From Chloroflexota bacterium (lineage in GTDB: Bacteria; Chloroflexota; Dehalococcoidia; Bin125), in assembly GCA_028874365.1 (NCBI GenBank), contig JAPPJZ010000037.1, forward strand, positions 1 through 64,000: a stretch of DNA of 64,000 nucleotides. The letters run 5' to 3'. Of this stretch, positions 12,707 to 22,303 are shown piece by piece. The position numbers and the translations under genes are program-made. Every line of letters starts with the position of its first letter. The stretch's first letter is position 1. Below the pieces are notes generated by a model. It saw nothing but the letters and a program-made list of their open reading frames with translations, searched no databases and was not told where the DNA came from.

Positions 12707-14065
12707 CTACTTCGTCGGATGAGCAGGAAGCAACACCTGCTCAATCGCGCTACCTCCGGTGCCTGAGCGGACCGCGAGACTGGGTAGATATCTGGGTTCG
12801 GTGGCATTGCCTTCGTCGTCCGGTCCATCCTCCCACTCGTAGAGTTGGATACGCAGTGTGTTGAGCGTGCGGCCCACCAATAGCGCGATGGCCCATGGGC
12901 ATCGCAGCAGCAGGTGGACCTCGCGAGTTCTGTGCGTGGCAGCTAGTGTGCGAATGATCTGCGAGACCTCCCCGGCGAGCGTCCCTGCCTCGCCGGGGTT
13001 CAGGTTTCCTTGGCGGCTGGGGCGAATCTGATAGGCGGCAGCGAAACTGTTGCCGTTGCGGCTGAGTAAGGCCTGAGCGGCTGAACTGCTTGGAGCAGGC
13101 AGGAGGTCGAGATACACCAAGACCGGGCCTGTCCCCGCTGTCGCAGACGAGATAGAATCGACGCCCAGTAAGCGCGGTGGTGCTTCCGGAACGGGCGCGT
13201 TGCCGCTGAGCGTCCAACTCTGTCCCGCGGTGTCGATCACGTCCACTGCACCGATGGCGGTGGTCGGCAACGAGGCGCCCAGTGCGTAGGCGACGGATAG
13301 GTGCGCACCGCCCAAGAATCGAGCGCTTCTTGCTCCACTGAGCGCGAGCAGATTAGGGAGCGCCTCGAGGGAGAGCGCGAGGTCTTCAAGTGCCAAGCGA
13401 TTGGGCCTGCGCTCGTTGGCTAGCGGCGGGCGCAACCGGAGGACCAGGTCGGCATCGATGGGCGCGGACGCGGGGGCGAATCGCGTCTGCACGTCGATCG
13501 TGATGATCCCGCCTGCGGCCCGTATGTCGCCGCTGATCGCGCGAGTCCGGCGCTCGCACTGTTCACGCGCCGCGGCGGCTCGGTCTTGTGCCGTCCGTAC
13601 CGACTGCTGCTTGAGGCGCTTTAGCGTTCCCTCGGGCTGAGCGAGCAGTCGGTCCGGCGCGTCATAGTCGAGCTTGCCAGGTTCGCGCTCAAGCGCAGAG
13701 AGCAGTGAGAAGGTGAATGCCGGGTTGCGCTCCAGTTCGAGCAGAAGCGGAAGCTCAACCGCTTGAACGGCGTGCGATGACTCAATCTCTGGCGTCACAA
13801 GTAGCGCAGCGCCGGACAGTCCTGAGTGCAGCGCTTGTTCTAGACGGTGTTCGGTGTCGCCAGGAAGCAGATCAGACTTGTCATGCCAGACCGGTACCCC
13901 AACTGCTCTCAGCGACCAAGCAATTTCATTGGCCAGCCGCGTACCATCACTCTGCCGGTACGAAATGAAAACCGGCCCACGCGGGTCAACCCCCGCTGCT
14001 CGCGGGTCAGCACGCCTGTGTTGACCTGCGCTCTGATGAATCAATGGACGTCCACTTGAGGCCAT
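12707..14065 (-). CDS. TIR-SAVED CBASS effector
   Basis: N-terminal TIR (PVFISYRQSDGTRLANEIAWSLRAVGVPVWHDKSDLLPGDTEHRLEQAL); C-terminal SAVED-like segment (REVHLLLRCPWAIALLVGRTLNTLRIQLYEWED); located directly upstream of CD-NTase. Confidence 0.85.
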   Translation of the reverse strand: MASSGRPLIHQSAGQHRRADPRAAGVDPRGPVFISYRQSDGTRLANEIAWSLRAVGVPVWHDKSDLLPGDTEHRLEQALHSGLSGAALLVTPEIESSHAVQAVELPLLLELERNPAFTFSLLSALEREPGKLDYDAPDRLLAQPEGTLKRLKQQSVRTAQDRAAAAREQCERRTRAISGDIRAAGGIITIDVQTRFAPASAPIDADLVLRLRPPLANERRPNRLALEDLALSLEALPNLLALSGARSARFLGGAHLSVAYALGASLPTTAIGAVDVIDTAGQSWTLSGNAPVPEAPPRLLGVDSISSATAGTGPVLVYLDLLPAPSSSAAQALLSRNGNSFAAAYQIRPSRQGNLNPGEAGTLAGEVSQIIRTLAATHRTREVHLLLRCPWAIALLVGRTLNTLRIQLYEWEDGPDDEGNATEPRYLPSLAVRSGTGGSAIEQVLLPAHPTK

Positions 14066-14208
14066 GCCGTGAGACTAGCATAATCTCTTTCAGAAGTCTT
14101 GGGACATCCATTCCCTATGCCTGGAGAATTACTTGTACAACGCTGTGTTGTCTGGGTGACAAAGGCCGCCGAAAGGCCTACAATCACATCAGGATAGGGA
14201 TTCCTCAG

Positions 14209-14970
14209 ATGCCAGTACAGGTCGCTGGGTTCGCAGAAGCCTTGGTTCGCTGTCCCGACTTTCGCGGGGTGGAGGCACAGACTCTCGAATCTGCACTTGC
14301 CAAATCCGGCGAGCCGCTCCAGATGCAGTACGCCGAACCGTCGGCTGAGCTACCCCTCATACGATCTGGATCCGAGTTCTCGCATCTCGTCTTCGTTCAA
14401 CATGGCACCGTTGTGCCCTGGCAGTTTCCTCACTCCGAGCTAGGGGCTCCTTTTCTGATCGGCGAACACGAACTGCTGATGGACGCCGAGCGCTGGGTGG
14501 CGAGTTACTCGGCCGTATCTCCCTCCGTGGTGGTGCGAATTCCAAAGCGATTGATGGCCCAGGTCCTGAAGGACATTCCGGGCGTTCGAGGGCGAATGCA
14601 CGAGTTGGTTATGCGAAGACAGTCCCGGTTCTACTGGATCTCGTTGGCGACCAGCGGTACACCGCGCTCTCGTGTAGCGGCTGCGCTGGTTTCCCGACTA
14701 GCTCTGGAGGACCGGGATTTCGGCGTCGATCGCGTGATCGAGGTGCTACAGAAGGACATCGGCCGCCTTACGACGATGTCGCGTTCCGCGGTCGCGGCGG
14801 GATTCGCCGAGTTGGCTGAGGCGAGCGCGATTCACTGGGGTGACGAGCCAGGTGCCCGTTTCACCGGCGAGGTGCTAGTGCCGGATGTGGATTTGCTCAA
14901 GGAGCACGCCTTCCTCGACGTGCGGGAGCGGGAGATCCAACCACTGCTAGGCAATGAAGAGGAAGAGTGA
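14209..14970 (+). CDS. CRP/FNR-family-like transcriptional regulator
   Basis: ATG at 14209; cyclic-nucleotide-binding-like N-terminus (LIRSGSEFSHLVFVQHGTVVPWQFP...GAPFLIGEHELLMDAERW) and C-terminal HTH-like region (TMSRSAVAAGFAELAEASAIHWG). Confidence 0.6.
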   Translation: MPVQVAGFAEALVRCPDFRGVEAQTLESALAKSGEPLQMQYAEPSAELPLIRSGSEFSHLVFVQHGTVVPWQFPHSELGAPFLIGEHELLMDAERWVASYSAVSPSVVVRIPKRLMAQVLKDIPGVRGRMHELVMRRQSRFYWISLATSGTPRSRVAAALVSRLALEDRDFGVDRVIEVLQKDIGRLTTMSRSAVAAGFAELAEASAIHWGDEPGARFTGEVLVPDVDLLKEHAFLDVREREIQPLLGNEEEE

Positions 14971-15188
14971 GGCAGTTGCATCGCAATGTGTCATTGTCCC
15001 AGGAATCCTCGTTAGGCCGATGAAACTGGCTCGAGCAGAAGAAGTGGTCAGAGCGCAGGACATGTGCGCCGGGTATCTTCGAACTCTGGCGCTTGAGCAT
15101 TGCTCCGGCAGGGCTGCTCGCGCAAGCGGGCAGAGTCATCGATGTGGTTGGTTCCGCAGTTGTCGGCATGGCATGGATCTGGCTGGCA

Positions 15189-16829
15189 TCAGGCGATGGC
15201 CGAAACCGGCGCCACCTGATCGGTTGAGCGCCAGACGCAATCAAGTGGTCCGCATCTTGCTATGGCGTCACGATCGCTGACCCAGAGTGGCAGACGAATG
15301 TCAGTCCGTTCTTGGCGCTCCCGCGCGACCCGCAGGAAGTGATCGGCGGCCAACTCATCGTCGAACACGACCAGCACGAGCGGGATTGCGCCGTGATCCT
15401 CGACCGGCCGCTTGGCCCCGTAGTAGCGCAGGTAGGGTGCCAGTTTGGCGGCCATGGTCGAGGGCCGGATCGCGCGCCGCTCCCATTCGAGGAAGAACGG
15501 ATGCTCACGCCCGTCGCGGCGCAGCATGCCGAACGCGTCGGGCTGGATCGAGTGCAGCCGATCCTCGAAGCGAAAGTAGCGCGAGGCCCGTTGCGGCGGA
15601 TCGAGTTGGGTGACCCGCCACCCGTTCGCATGACCCTGGTCGGCCAGCGCTGCCAGGAACCCGTGCACCGCCTCGGTGTGGGTGAGGTTGCGCAGCAGCT
15701 GGCGGGCTCGGCGGCCGCGCAGGTTGCGCCACTCGAGCGGCCCTTCCGGTTCGATGAGGCCGGCGCTCCAGCGCTTGCGCGCCGCGCCGACCGAGGCGCG
15801 ATCGCGGCGGGCGAGCAGGGCCAGTCCGCGGTCGGTCAATACGAGCCGCCGCTTGCCGTCGATCCGAGGAGCGGTGAGCAGGTCCAACCGTTCCAGCTTG
15901 GCGGTGAGCTTCGAGACGCGACGGCGGGCGACGCCGAGCAGAGCGGACAGATGGTCGGGCCGGATCCAGGGCCAGTCGCCGACCAGGTCGAGCGTGCGCT
16001 TCTGAGCCGGCTTGAGCCGAGCGGGCAGCAGCCAGTCCGGCGCCCGAGCGTCTCGCGCGATGTCCAGCGAGTCTGGAGACTGCGTGCCCCGCGGCGATGG
16101 CTCGATCGCCCACCAACCCCGGGAACGGACGTAGCTCAAGGCCTCCTTGAGACTGAGGCTGACCCCAGCGTTCGGTTCGTGCCAGACATGCTGCTCGCTG
16201 TTCGCCCAGGCCGCCTCGCGCTCGAGGGAGAAGAAGCAGATGAACGGCGCCTGCCGCAGCCGCCGCCGCGCGTACCTGAGCCGCACCTCATCCGGCGCGA
16301 GCACGAGCGCGCCCGAGTAGGACGGCCCTTCGCGCAGCCGGCTCAGGCGCACGCCGAACGCGGTCCGGTCGGCCGTGCGGCCCCAGCGCACGACGGCCAG
16401 GGTGCGGCCGTCCCCGAGCCCCAGGGCCGCATCGGCCGGCTGCGAGCGGAACCAGCGAAGCCGCGGCGGCCCCTCCAGCTCGGCCAGGGCGCAGGCCAAC
16501 CGATAGATCACAGCGACCGAGTCGAGGCGCCCCAGCAGCGTCCGCTGCCAGGGCTGCGAGACTGGATGCTCTGCCAGGATCTCTTTGGCTCTGCAGCCGT
16601 TGCTCAGCGCCAGTCGCTTGACCCCGGCCTCGCTGAGCAGGTACCGGCGAGTCGGACTGATCGACTCGGAGGCGTGGGCGACACTCTCGACCAACCCTGC
16701 CCGCTCAAGACCCCCCAGGCGCTGGTAGACGGCGCGCTCCGACCAGCGCGAGAGCCGGGCTAGTTCGATCCGGTCGGCCAGTGGCAGCTCGGCCACGAGC
16801 CTGAGCAAGTCGCGCTCGATCTCACGCAT
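15189..16829 (-). CDS. Replication-relaxation family protein
   Basis: 546 aa; N-terminal winged helix (LARLSRWSERAVYQRLGGLERAGLVE), repeated HTH (DHLSALLGVARRRVSKLTAKLERLDLL), IQPDAFGMLRRDGREHPFFLEWERR nuclease-like core. Confidence 0.7.
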   Translation of the reverse strand: MREIERDLLRLVAELPLADRIELARLSRWSERAVYQRLGGLERAGLVESVAHASESISPTRRYLLSEAGVKRLALSNGCRAKEILAEHPVSQPWQRTLLGRLDSVAVIYRLACALAELEGPPRLRWFRSQPADAALGLGDGRTLAVVRWGRTADRTAFGVRLSRLREGPSYSGALVLAPDEVRLRYARRRLRQAPFICFFSLEREAAWANSEQHVWHEPNAGVSLSLKEALSYVRSRGWWAIEPSPRGTQSPDSLDIARDARAPDWLLPARLKPAQKRTLDLVGDWPWIRPDHLSALLGVARRRVSKLTAKLERLDLLTAPRIDGKRRLVLTDRGLALLARRDRASVGAARKRWSAGLIEPEGPLEWRNLRGRRARQLLRNLTHTEAVHGFLAALADQGHANGWRVTQLDPPQRASRYFRFEDRLHSIQPDAFGMLRRDGREHPFFLEWERRAIRPSTMAAKLAPYLRYYGAKRPVEDHGAIPLVLVVFDDELAADHFLRVARERQERTDIRLPLWVSDRDAIARCGPLDCVWRSTDQVAPVSAIA

Positions 16830-16993
16830 TCGGCCCGTTCCCAGCTCTGTCGTCCTTGTTTCACTCCCGAATGGCGGTTCGAGACACTGTCCTATCCTAT
16901 GCGAACACGTATGCTATGTTCTTTACATTGTCCGGCTGTCCGGACGGCGGTTGCCCCACACAAGGGAAAGCACCCGTGTACAGGAGATAGGAG

Positions 16994-18022
16994 TTGTGGC
17001 AAATGGGGCGGGATGAGCGCAAACCCAGTGATCTACGGGGTGAGGACAACTCCCGGGGTGGGGAGTCCGGGGGAGATTCTGCGCGGGCAGGCTGCACGGA
17101 AGTGGGGCACTCCGGGGATAGTCCGGACAGCGGACGGACGGGTGGGGAGGACGATGCAAGGGGTGGTGGGGCGACGGCTCAGGCGGAGGCGGGGCGGCTG
17201 CGGGACTTCCTACAGGACCTGGTGGAGGAGCAGGGACGGGTGCAGGCGGCGGATCGGCTGGGCGTGAGTGAGCGCACCCTGAGGCGGGCTCTGGCCTCCC
17301 CCCAACTGACCCCGCACATGACCCAGGCGCTTGAGCGGGAGCTGGAGGCCTCCGAGGCGCGGGCGGCGTCGGAGCGTAGGACACCGGCCAGTCTGCATAA
17401 GCAGCTGCGGCGCGTGGAGCGGCGGTTGGCGGACCTGCAGCGCAAAGCCGGCGGGCTGCTGGAGGAACTCTGGGAGGCGGGCGACGACCTGGAGCAGATT
17501 CGAATGGCGGTGGCGCCACGGGTGACAGGTGCGAAGGGCCATCTGGGCGACATCGGTCTGGTGGCGATCGAGCCGGCCCCGGACGACGCCGAGGTTTACG
17601 GCGCGGCGCTGCCCGTCGTGGCCGAGTGGCGACGGACCCGGCGCACCCTGGAGGAGCCGCCCAACACCGTGACCTGCTTGCAGCTGGAGGAACGCCTGCT
17701 GCGCTTGGAGATCCAGCTGGTCGACGACCACTCGCTGACCCTGCCCCCGGCCGATAACCGCTGGGACCGGGTGCGTCGGGAGACCGAGGTCGAGCTGCGC
17801 CAGCAACGACTGCGGGAGCTGCGTCGCGAGCGACTCTGGGCCGAGCCCCTGCACTGGGTCGGTCGGCTCGTGACCCTCGGCCGTTGGGGCCGAGGCTTGA
17901 GCCTGGAGCGTCAGCTGCAGCATGAGTTCGAGGTGCGCCGGGCCGAGTTGCTCCCGCCAGCTGTGGCGCGCGGGTCAGTGCGACGGCGGAACAGCGGGAG
18001 GGGGCGGTCGAAGGCGGCCTGA
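16994..18022 (+). CDS. HTH-containing hypothetical protein, divergent from replication-relaxation gene; start may be downstream
   Basis: 342 aa; DFLQDLVEEQGRVQAADRLGVSERTLRRAL (HTH) plus coiled coil; low-complexity Gly/Ser/Asp N-terminus. Confidence 0.55.
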   Translation: MWQMGRDERKPSDLRGEDNSRGGESGGDSARAGCTEVGHSGDSPDSGRTGGEDDARGGGATAQAEAGRLRDFLQDLVEEQGRVQAADRLGVSERTLRRALASPQLTPHMTQALERELEASEARAASERRTPASLHKQLRRVERRLADLQRKAGGLLEELWEAGDDLEQIRMAVAPRVTGAKGHLGDIGLVAIEPAPDDAEVYGAALPVVAEWRRTRRTLEEPPNTVTCLQLEERLLRLEIQLVDDHSLTLPPADNRWDRVRRETEVELRQQRLRELRRERLWAEPLHWVGRLVTLGRWGRGLSLERQLQHEFEVRRAELLPPAVARGSVRRRNSGRGRSKAA

Positions 18023-18448
18023 ACCAGCGGGTTATGAGGTCCGGAGACGGGGTCGGAGGCCGTTTCTCACAAGTGCTATGAGACCGACGTGCGGGCGCGT
18101 GAACCTGAGGTCGAGATGAATGGGGAGCGTGAGCTGACCCTGCCGCCCGGCCAGCTGCTTTGAGAGCGGGGCCAATGGCGCAGGGAGCTTCGGCGGTGGG
18201 CGCAGTGACTGGGGACGGCGCGGTCGAATCTGCGAAAGGCACGGTGGCGGCGACCGACGGCACGCGTCCTCACCGTGGACCTTTGGAGCCTCTGAATGCG
18301 AGGACTACACCGACGCTGAGCCGCGGCGGGGCCGACGGGGGCTGGACTCCTGAACGCACCGTACCGGTAGACCCACTGGGCCGGAGCGCGAACGAACTCT
18401 ATTCTGCGCAGGCTTAGGAGTAGGCAGGGCGCAAAGTCAATCTGCAAG

Positions 18449-19570
18449 TTGCTGGCCTGCTACCCAGGTACCGAAAACCCGAGGTCGGTTCAGCAGCCGG
18501 GAACGATGAGAGGCAACGCAATGGGTCGAGGCGAGCGATGGCTGAGAGGCGTGGCCGATCGGATGCGCGGGGAGGCCGTTGCCGGAGCGGCTGTCATGCC
18601 AGAGCGCCTGAGCGTCCGGGACCTGTTGCGACAATTCGGATACGAGCGCCGCGGCCGCATCATCAATCGCCGCATCCAAAATCTGCTGGAAAAGCTGGAC
18701 CTTCAAACGGAGCCGGACTTCACCGCTGCATGGTTAGACGGGGCGATCAGCATCAGCTTGCTTGCGGAGGGAACGGATCAGCCGTCGGTCGACACAATGC
18801 CGGACCCCACCCTTGTGGTCGGCTCCCTGCCGGCCGCCCATGTCAACGAACCGCCCAATGACGGATTGGTGAGTGTCGCGCCAGACCAGCCGTTGCTGGT
18901 CGCTACGACGCTCATGCAGCTACACGATTTTTCTCAGCTACCCGTGATGCCGGGTGGCAGCAAGCGCGATGTCAAGGGCGTCATCAGTTGGCAGACGATC
19001 GGGGTGCGGAGGGCGCTAGAACTTCCTAGCGAATATGTACGTGACTGCATGGACCGAGCGGCTGAGATTGTGCCCATCGATATGCCTCTGTTTGAGGCAA
19101 TCGGTCGAATCGCGCGGCGCGGATACGCGCTCGTTCAGAAAGGCAAGGGCAACAACGAGATCACCGGCATCGTCACGGTGAGCGACCTATCCGAGCACTT
19201 CTTCGACCTAGCCGGTCCCTTCTTCCTGCTCGGCCAAATCGAAGGCAATCTTCGTCTCCTGATCCATGGCAAGTTCAGGGTGAACGAAATGCAGGAGGTT
19301 GCCGACCACCGCCAAGGCGATGGCACAATCACTGGGTCAGCGGACCTCACATTCGGCGAGTACTGTCGGCTGCTGGAAAACGAACAGCGTTGGCAGAAGG
19401 CGGACATCAAGGCGAGCCGCAAAGAGTTCATTGCTCACCTGGAGCTCGCGAGAGAGATCAGAAACGATGTGATGCACTTCGATCCGGACGGCCTGTCCGA
19501 ACACGACCTACGGTCACTGTTGCAGATCTCACAGTTCGTGGAGTTGCTCACCCATGCCATTCGGTCGTGA
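18449..19570 (+). CDS. CBS-domain protein with C-terminal HEPN-like domain; start probably internal ATG
   Basis: Tandem CBS-like halves (LMQLHDFSQLPVM...VKGVISW; PLFEAIGRIARRGYALVQKGKGNNEITGIVTVSDLSEHF); HEPN Rx4H motif RNDVMH at 19460-19477. Confidence 0.75.
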   Translation: MLACYPGTENPRSVQQPGTMRGNAMGRGERWLRGVADRMRGEAVAGAAVMPERLSVRDLLRQFGYERRGRIINRRIQNLLEKLDLQTEPDFTAAWLDGAISISLLAEGTDQPSVDTMPDPTLVVGSLPAAHVNEPPNDGLVSVAPDQPLLVATTLMQLHDFSQLPVMPGGSKRDVKGVISWQTIGVRRALELPSEYVRDCMDRAAEIVPIDMPLFEAIGRIARRGYALVQKGKGNNEITGIVTVSDLSEHFFDLAGPFFLLGQIEGNLRLLIHGKFRVNEMQEVADHRQGDGTITGSADLTFGEYCRLLENEQRWQKADIKASRKEFIAHLELAREIRNDVMHFDPDGLSEHDLRSLLQISQFVELLTHAIRS

Positions 19571-19767
19571 TGCGCTCCAGTGCGAGGGAGCACTGCGACG
19601 GGCATTGAGCGAGCGCTGAATCCGAGGTCCGGACACCACCGGCTGGAGCTGCCAACGCCTCACAGGTTGGGTTTGACACCGCTAACGCGAGTCGCGGAAC
19701 GACGACAGCGCACGCCTGCCTCGGCGCCAAGCCGAAGGTGCTGCTCAGGCCACGGTTCGTCGATGGC

Positions 19768-20676
19768 TCAGTCGTCAGCCAACTGTCGCGGACGGTATTC
19801 CTCCAGCACGCCGTCCAGGTATCCGGCCAGTTCGCGCAAGGCCGGCTCCAGGTCGTCGTCGCTGTCTGCATAGAACTTCATTCGCACTCGACCGCGATCC
19901 GGGGTCAGCCCGATGTCCTCAAGAGTGTTTCGCAACCGTTCGAACTCGCGCCCCGACAACTCAATGCACGAATCGTGCACGGCCAAGAAGATGTCGCCGA
20001 GTTCCCGCTTCGAACGGCGCGCATTGACGTACACGCCCGCGAATGCTCGAAACGTTCCTGATTGATTGGGCAGGCAGTAGTTGAGGCCTCGACGCCTGTG
20101 TTGCAGCCGGTACCCGCGGCCGTCGAAGCATTCGTCCAGAGCTTCACGCGCGGCCTGCCACTGGCGACCGACACCGTGCTCGTGGGCGAGGATGTCAAGG
20201 TTCGGCAACGGCAGCACCTCGTGACGCACGGTCTCCACAGCGATTTCGAGTCCGAGCTGCCGCACGTACTCCACCATGCGCTGGAGCGCCGCGTTCGCCT
20301 CCCCGGCCACGATCACCAACCTCGCTGGACGCAGCCTTCGTTCTTCGAAGGCATCGAAGCCTTCGAACAGGGGGATCCCATTCTTGTTGGACGCTGTCAC
20401 GATGCGCGCCGCTAGCTCGGAGAGCTGTTCGTTGTCGAGCCACGAGGCGTAGTCGATGATCTGCGCCATCGTCTGGCGACCAGTCCGGTTCACTTTCAGT
20501 TCGTAGATTTCTAGTCGGCCGTCTTGGGCAATGCCGAGCAGGTCGATGACGCCCTTCGCCGACGTGTGGAGCTGACGCGCAATCCACCTTGGTGGATCGG
20601 ACAACAACGCTTCCGGCCGGCGAACGAGGTCCTCTTCCAGGTCGGCTTCCGATGCATATTGCAGGGGCACGCTCAT
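19768..20676 (-). CDS. DUF91/NucS-like PD-(D/E)XK endonuclease-related protein
   Basis: Start trimmed to MSVPLQYASEADLEEDLVRRPEALL; core GVIDLLGIAQDGRLEIYELKVNRTGRQTMAQIIDYASWL (D...ExK). Confidence 0.75.
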   Translation of the reverse strand: MSVPLQYASEADLEEDLVRRPEALLSDPPRWIARQLHTSAKGVIDLLGIAQDGRLEIYELKVNRTGRQTMAQIIDYASWLDNEQLSELAARIVTASNKNGIPLFEGFDAFEERRLRPARLVIVAGEANAALQRMVEYVRQLGLEIAVETVRHEVLPLPNLDILAHEHGVGRQWQAAREALDECFDGRGYRLQHRRRGLNYCLPNQSGTFRAFAGVYVNARRSKRELGDIFLAVHDSCIELSGREFERLRNTLEDIGLTPDRGRVRMKFYADSDDDLEPALRELAGYLDGVLEEYRPRQLADD

Positions 20677-21595
20677 CGCGATCTCTCTTCCACTGGCAGT
20701 CGATACACGATCGTCAAGGGGTTGAACGTTCGGCGACTGCTCCTCTTCTATAGGGCCCATCAGTCGTCCGGCCGCGAGAGTAGGGCCGGCAACGAGGTGT
20801 GGCGGGGCTCTGACCAGAAGGCCCAACGCCGCACGCGAGGGTCGCCGAAGAACGGGGCCACCCGCTCAAGCATCACCTTGTGGCCCGCGTGTCGCCAGGC
20901 CCTGGGCTCCTCGTTGCCCCGCCCCGCAACGATCGCCAGACCGTTCATCTTGTGCCGACCTGCGGCTCGGCTTGGTTCGAGGCCACCTCGACTGGGGCCG
21001 CCGTGATCGTCATCGCGCCTCCGACAGCAAAGCTTAGATGGATTCGGCAACCGGCCATCTAGATGTCCAAGATTTCCAAGCGACGAATGGCCGTTAGGCA
21101 CTCTGCACGAGTTGGATCGAAGAGTTGCTTCCGGAGAGATGGTGCAGTGGGAGCACCGGTGGGCAGGATGGGACGGCTTCCTACCGGACACCTACCGCCA
21201 TGTCCCTGAGGTCCTCTGTCAACCAGACCGCATCAATGCGGTGGTGGTGCTGGGGCCCGACGGGCTTCGGCCGCCAGGACGAACCCTTCGCCACATCTGC
21301 CCTTCCACTCCCCGGTCTCGCTCACATCACTGCAGGAGGTTGCTGCGGATGAACCTGGTGGTAAAGATCGAGGCCCGCGGGTGAACGACGCCGACTCGAG
21401 GTCCGCTTCACCCGACCGCTCGGACGGGGCTGGGACTGAGCATGAGCACCCCTGATTCAAATCCTCCGGCGGATGGATTAGAGGCAGGGCAACACCAAAG
21501 CGCCTGAACGTCTGCGCCTCGGCGTCGACCGCAAGATTGGCGGGTTCGGGCGCGGAACCCGCGGATGGTCAGCGACGGCTCTTGACGTGGCGGAA

Positions 21596-21859
21596 TCAGT
21601 CTGGGGGTCGGGGAGTGCGCCCCACTCGTGACGGCGACGGTTCAGCGCTGCTGTTGGGAGGTTGATCGGCATCCGGGGTGAAGATGTTCTCGATCCGCTG
21701 GCCGAAGACGGCGGCGATCTTGAAGGCCAACGGCAGGCTGGGGTCGTACTTGCCGCGCTCGATCGAGTTCACGGTTTGGCGTGAGACGCCGAGCCGACGC
21801 GCCAGGCCCGACTGCGACCAGTCACGCTCAGCGCGCAGCACCTTGAGCCGGTTCTTCAT
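21596..21859 (-). CDS. XRE-family HTH regulator
   Basis: MKNRLKVLRAERDWSQSGLARRLGVSRQTVNSIERGKYDPSLPLAFKIAAVFGQRIENIF. Confidence 0.92.
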   Translation of the reverse strand: MKNRLKVLRAERDWSQSGLARRLGVSRQTVNSIERGKYDPSLPLAFKIAAVFGQRIENIFTPDADQPPNSSAEPSPSRVGRTPRPPD

Positions 21860-22236
21860 CGGTAGCGGCGCTTCGTGTGCAGGCCGGCGAGCACCCAGGA
21901 CACTCCCATGACCGCCCAGACCCACCACCAGTTGATGTGGGGCAGACCGACGCGCTCCAGGAATCCGTAGCCGAAGGTGATCGCGGCGGTCGCGCCGAAG
22001 GCGATCGCGAGCGCTTCCAGCGCCATGCGGCGCTCAAGTTCGTCGACGTTCCGCAGGTAGCGGACATAAGCGGCAACACCGTAGATGAACGGCGCCATCG
22101 GGATGACGGCCAGGGGGTAGCGCCAGATGGCGTCGGGGAATACCTCGGTGAGGGAGACGGAGAGAGCAACGAGCACTGCGTAGGCTAGGAAGGCGAGAGT
22201 CATTCGCTTCGAGAACCGTCTTCGGGCGTGGTCCAT
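21856..22236 (-). CDS. Small integral membrane protein, coupled to XRE regulator
   Basis: MDHARRRFSKRMTLAFLAYAVLVALSVSL...; several hydrophobic helices; 4-bp overlap with XRE gene. Confidence 0.75.
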   Translation of the reverse strand: MDHARRRFSKRMTLAFLAYAVLVALSVSLTEVFPDAIWRYPLAVIPMAPFIYGVAAYVRYLRNVDELERRMALEALAIAFGATAAITFGYGFLERVGLPHINWWWVWAVMGVSWVLAGLHTKRRYR

Positions 22237-22277
22237 GGGTGCGACCTCCTGCCAGCTCGATGTGACTGAGTCAAACA

Positions 22278-22303
22278 TCAAGTGTACTTGACTAAATGTC
22301 AAG
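22278..22303. promoter_or_regulatory. Overlapping palindromes upstream of the membrane protein/XRE pair; candidate operator
   Basis: TCAAGT-GT-ACTTGA (22278-22291) and CTTGAC-TAAAT-GTCAAG (22287-22303). Confidence 0.45.

Noticed and set aside
14954-15280. 108-aa plus-strand ORF overlapping the CRP-like gene end
   Set aside because: Overlaps two better-supported genes and has no recognisable motif.
15312-16763. 483-aa plus-strand ORF
   Set aside because: Antisense to the replication-relaxation gene; composition typical of a high-GC shadow frame.
16923-18263. 446-aa minus-strand Pro/Ala/Arg-rich ORF
   Set aside because: GC-rich shadow ORF antisense to the HTH gene; no domain motifs and biased composition.
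21425-21478. tRNA 3'-end-like string 'gattcaaatcctccggcgg' (possible att/tRNA remnant)
   Set aside because: No matching 5' T-stem, anticodon or acceptor arm found nearby; too short to support a tRNA or att call.
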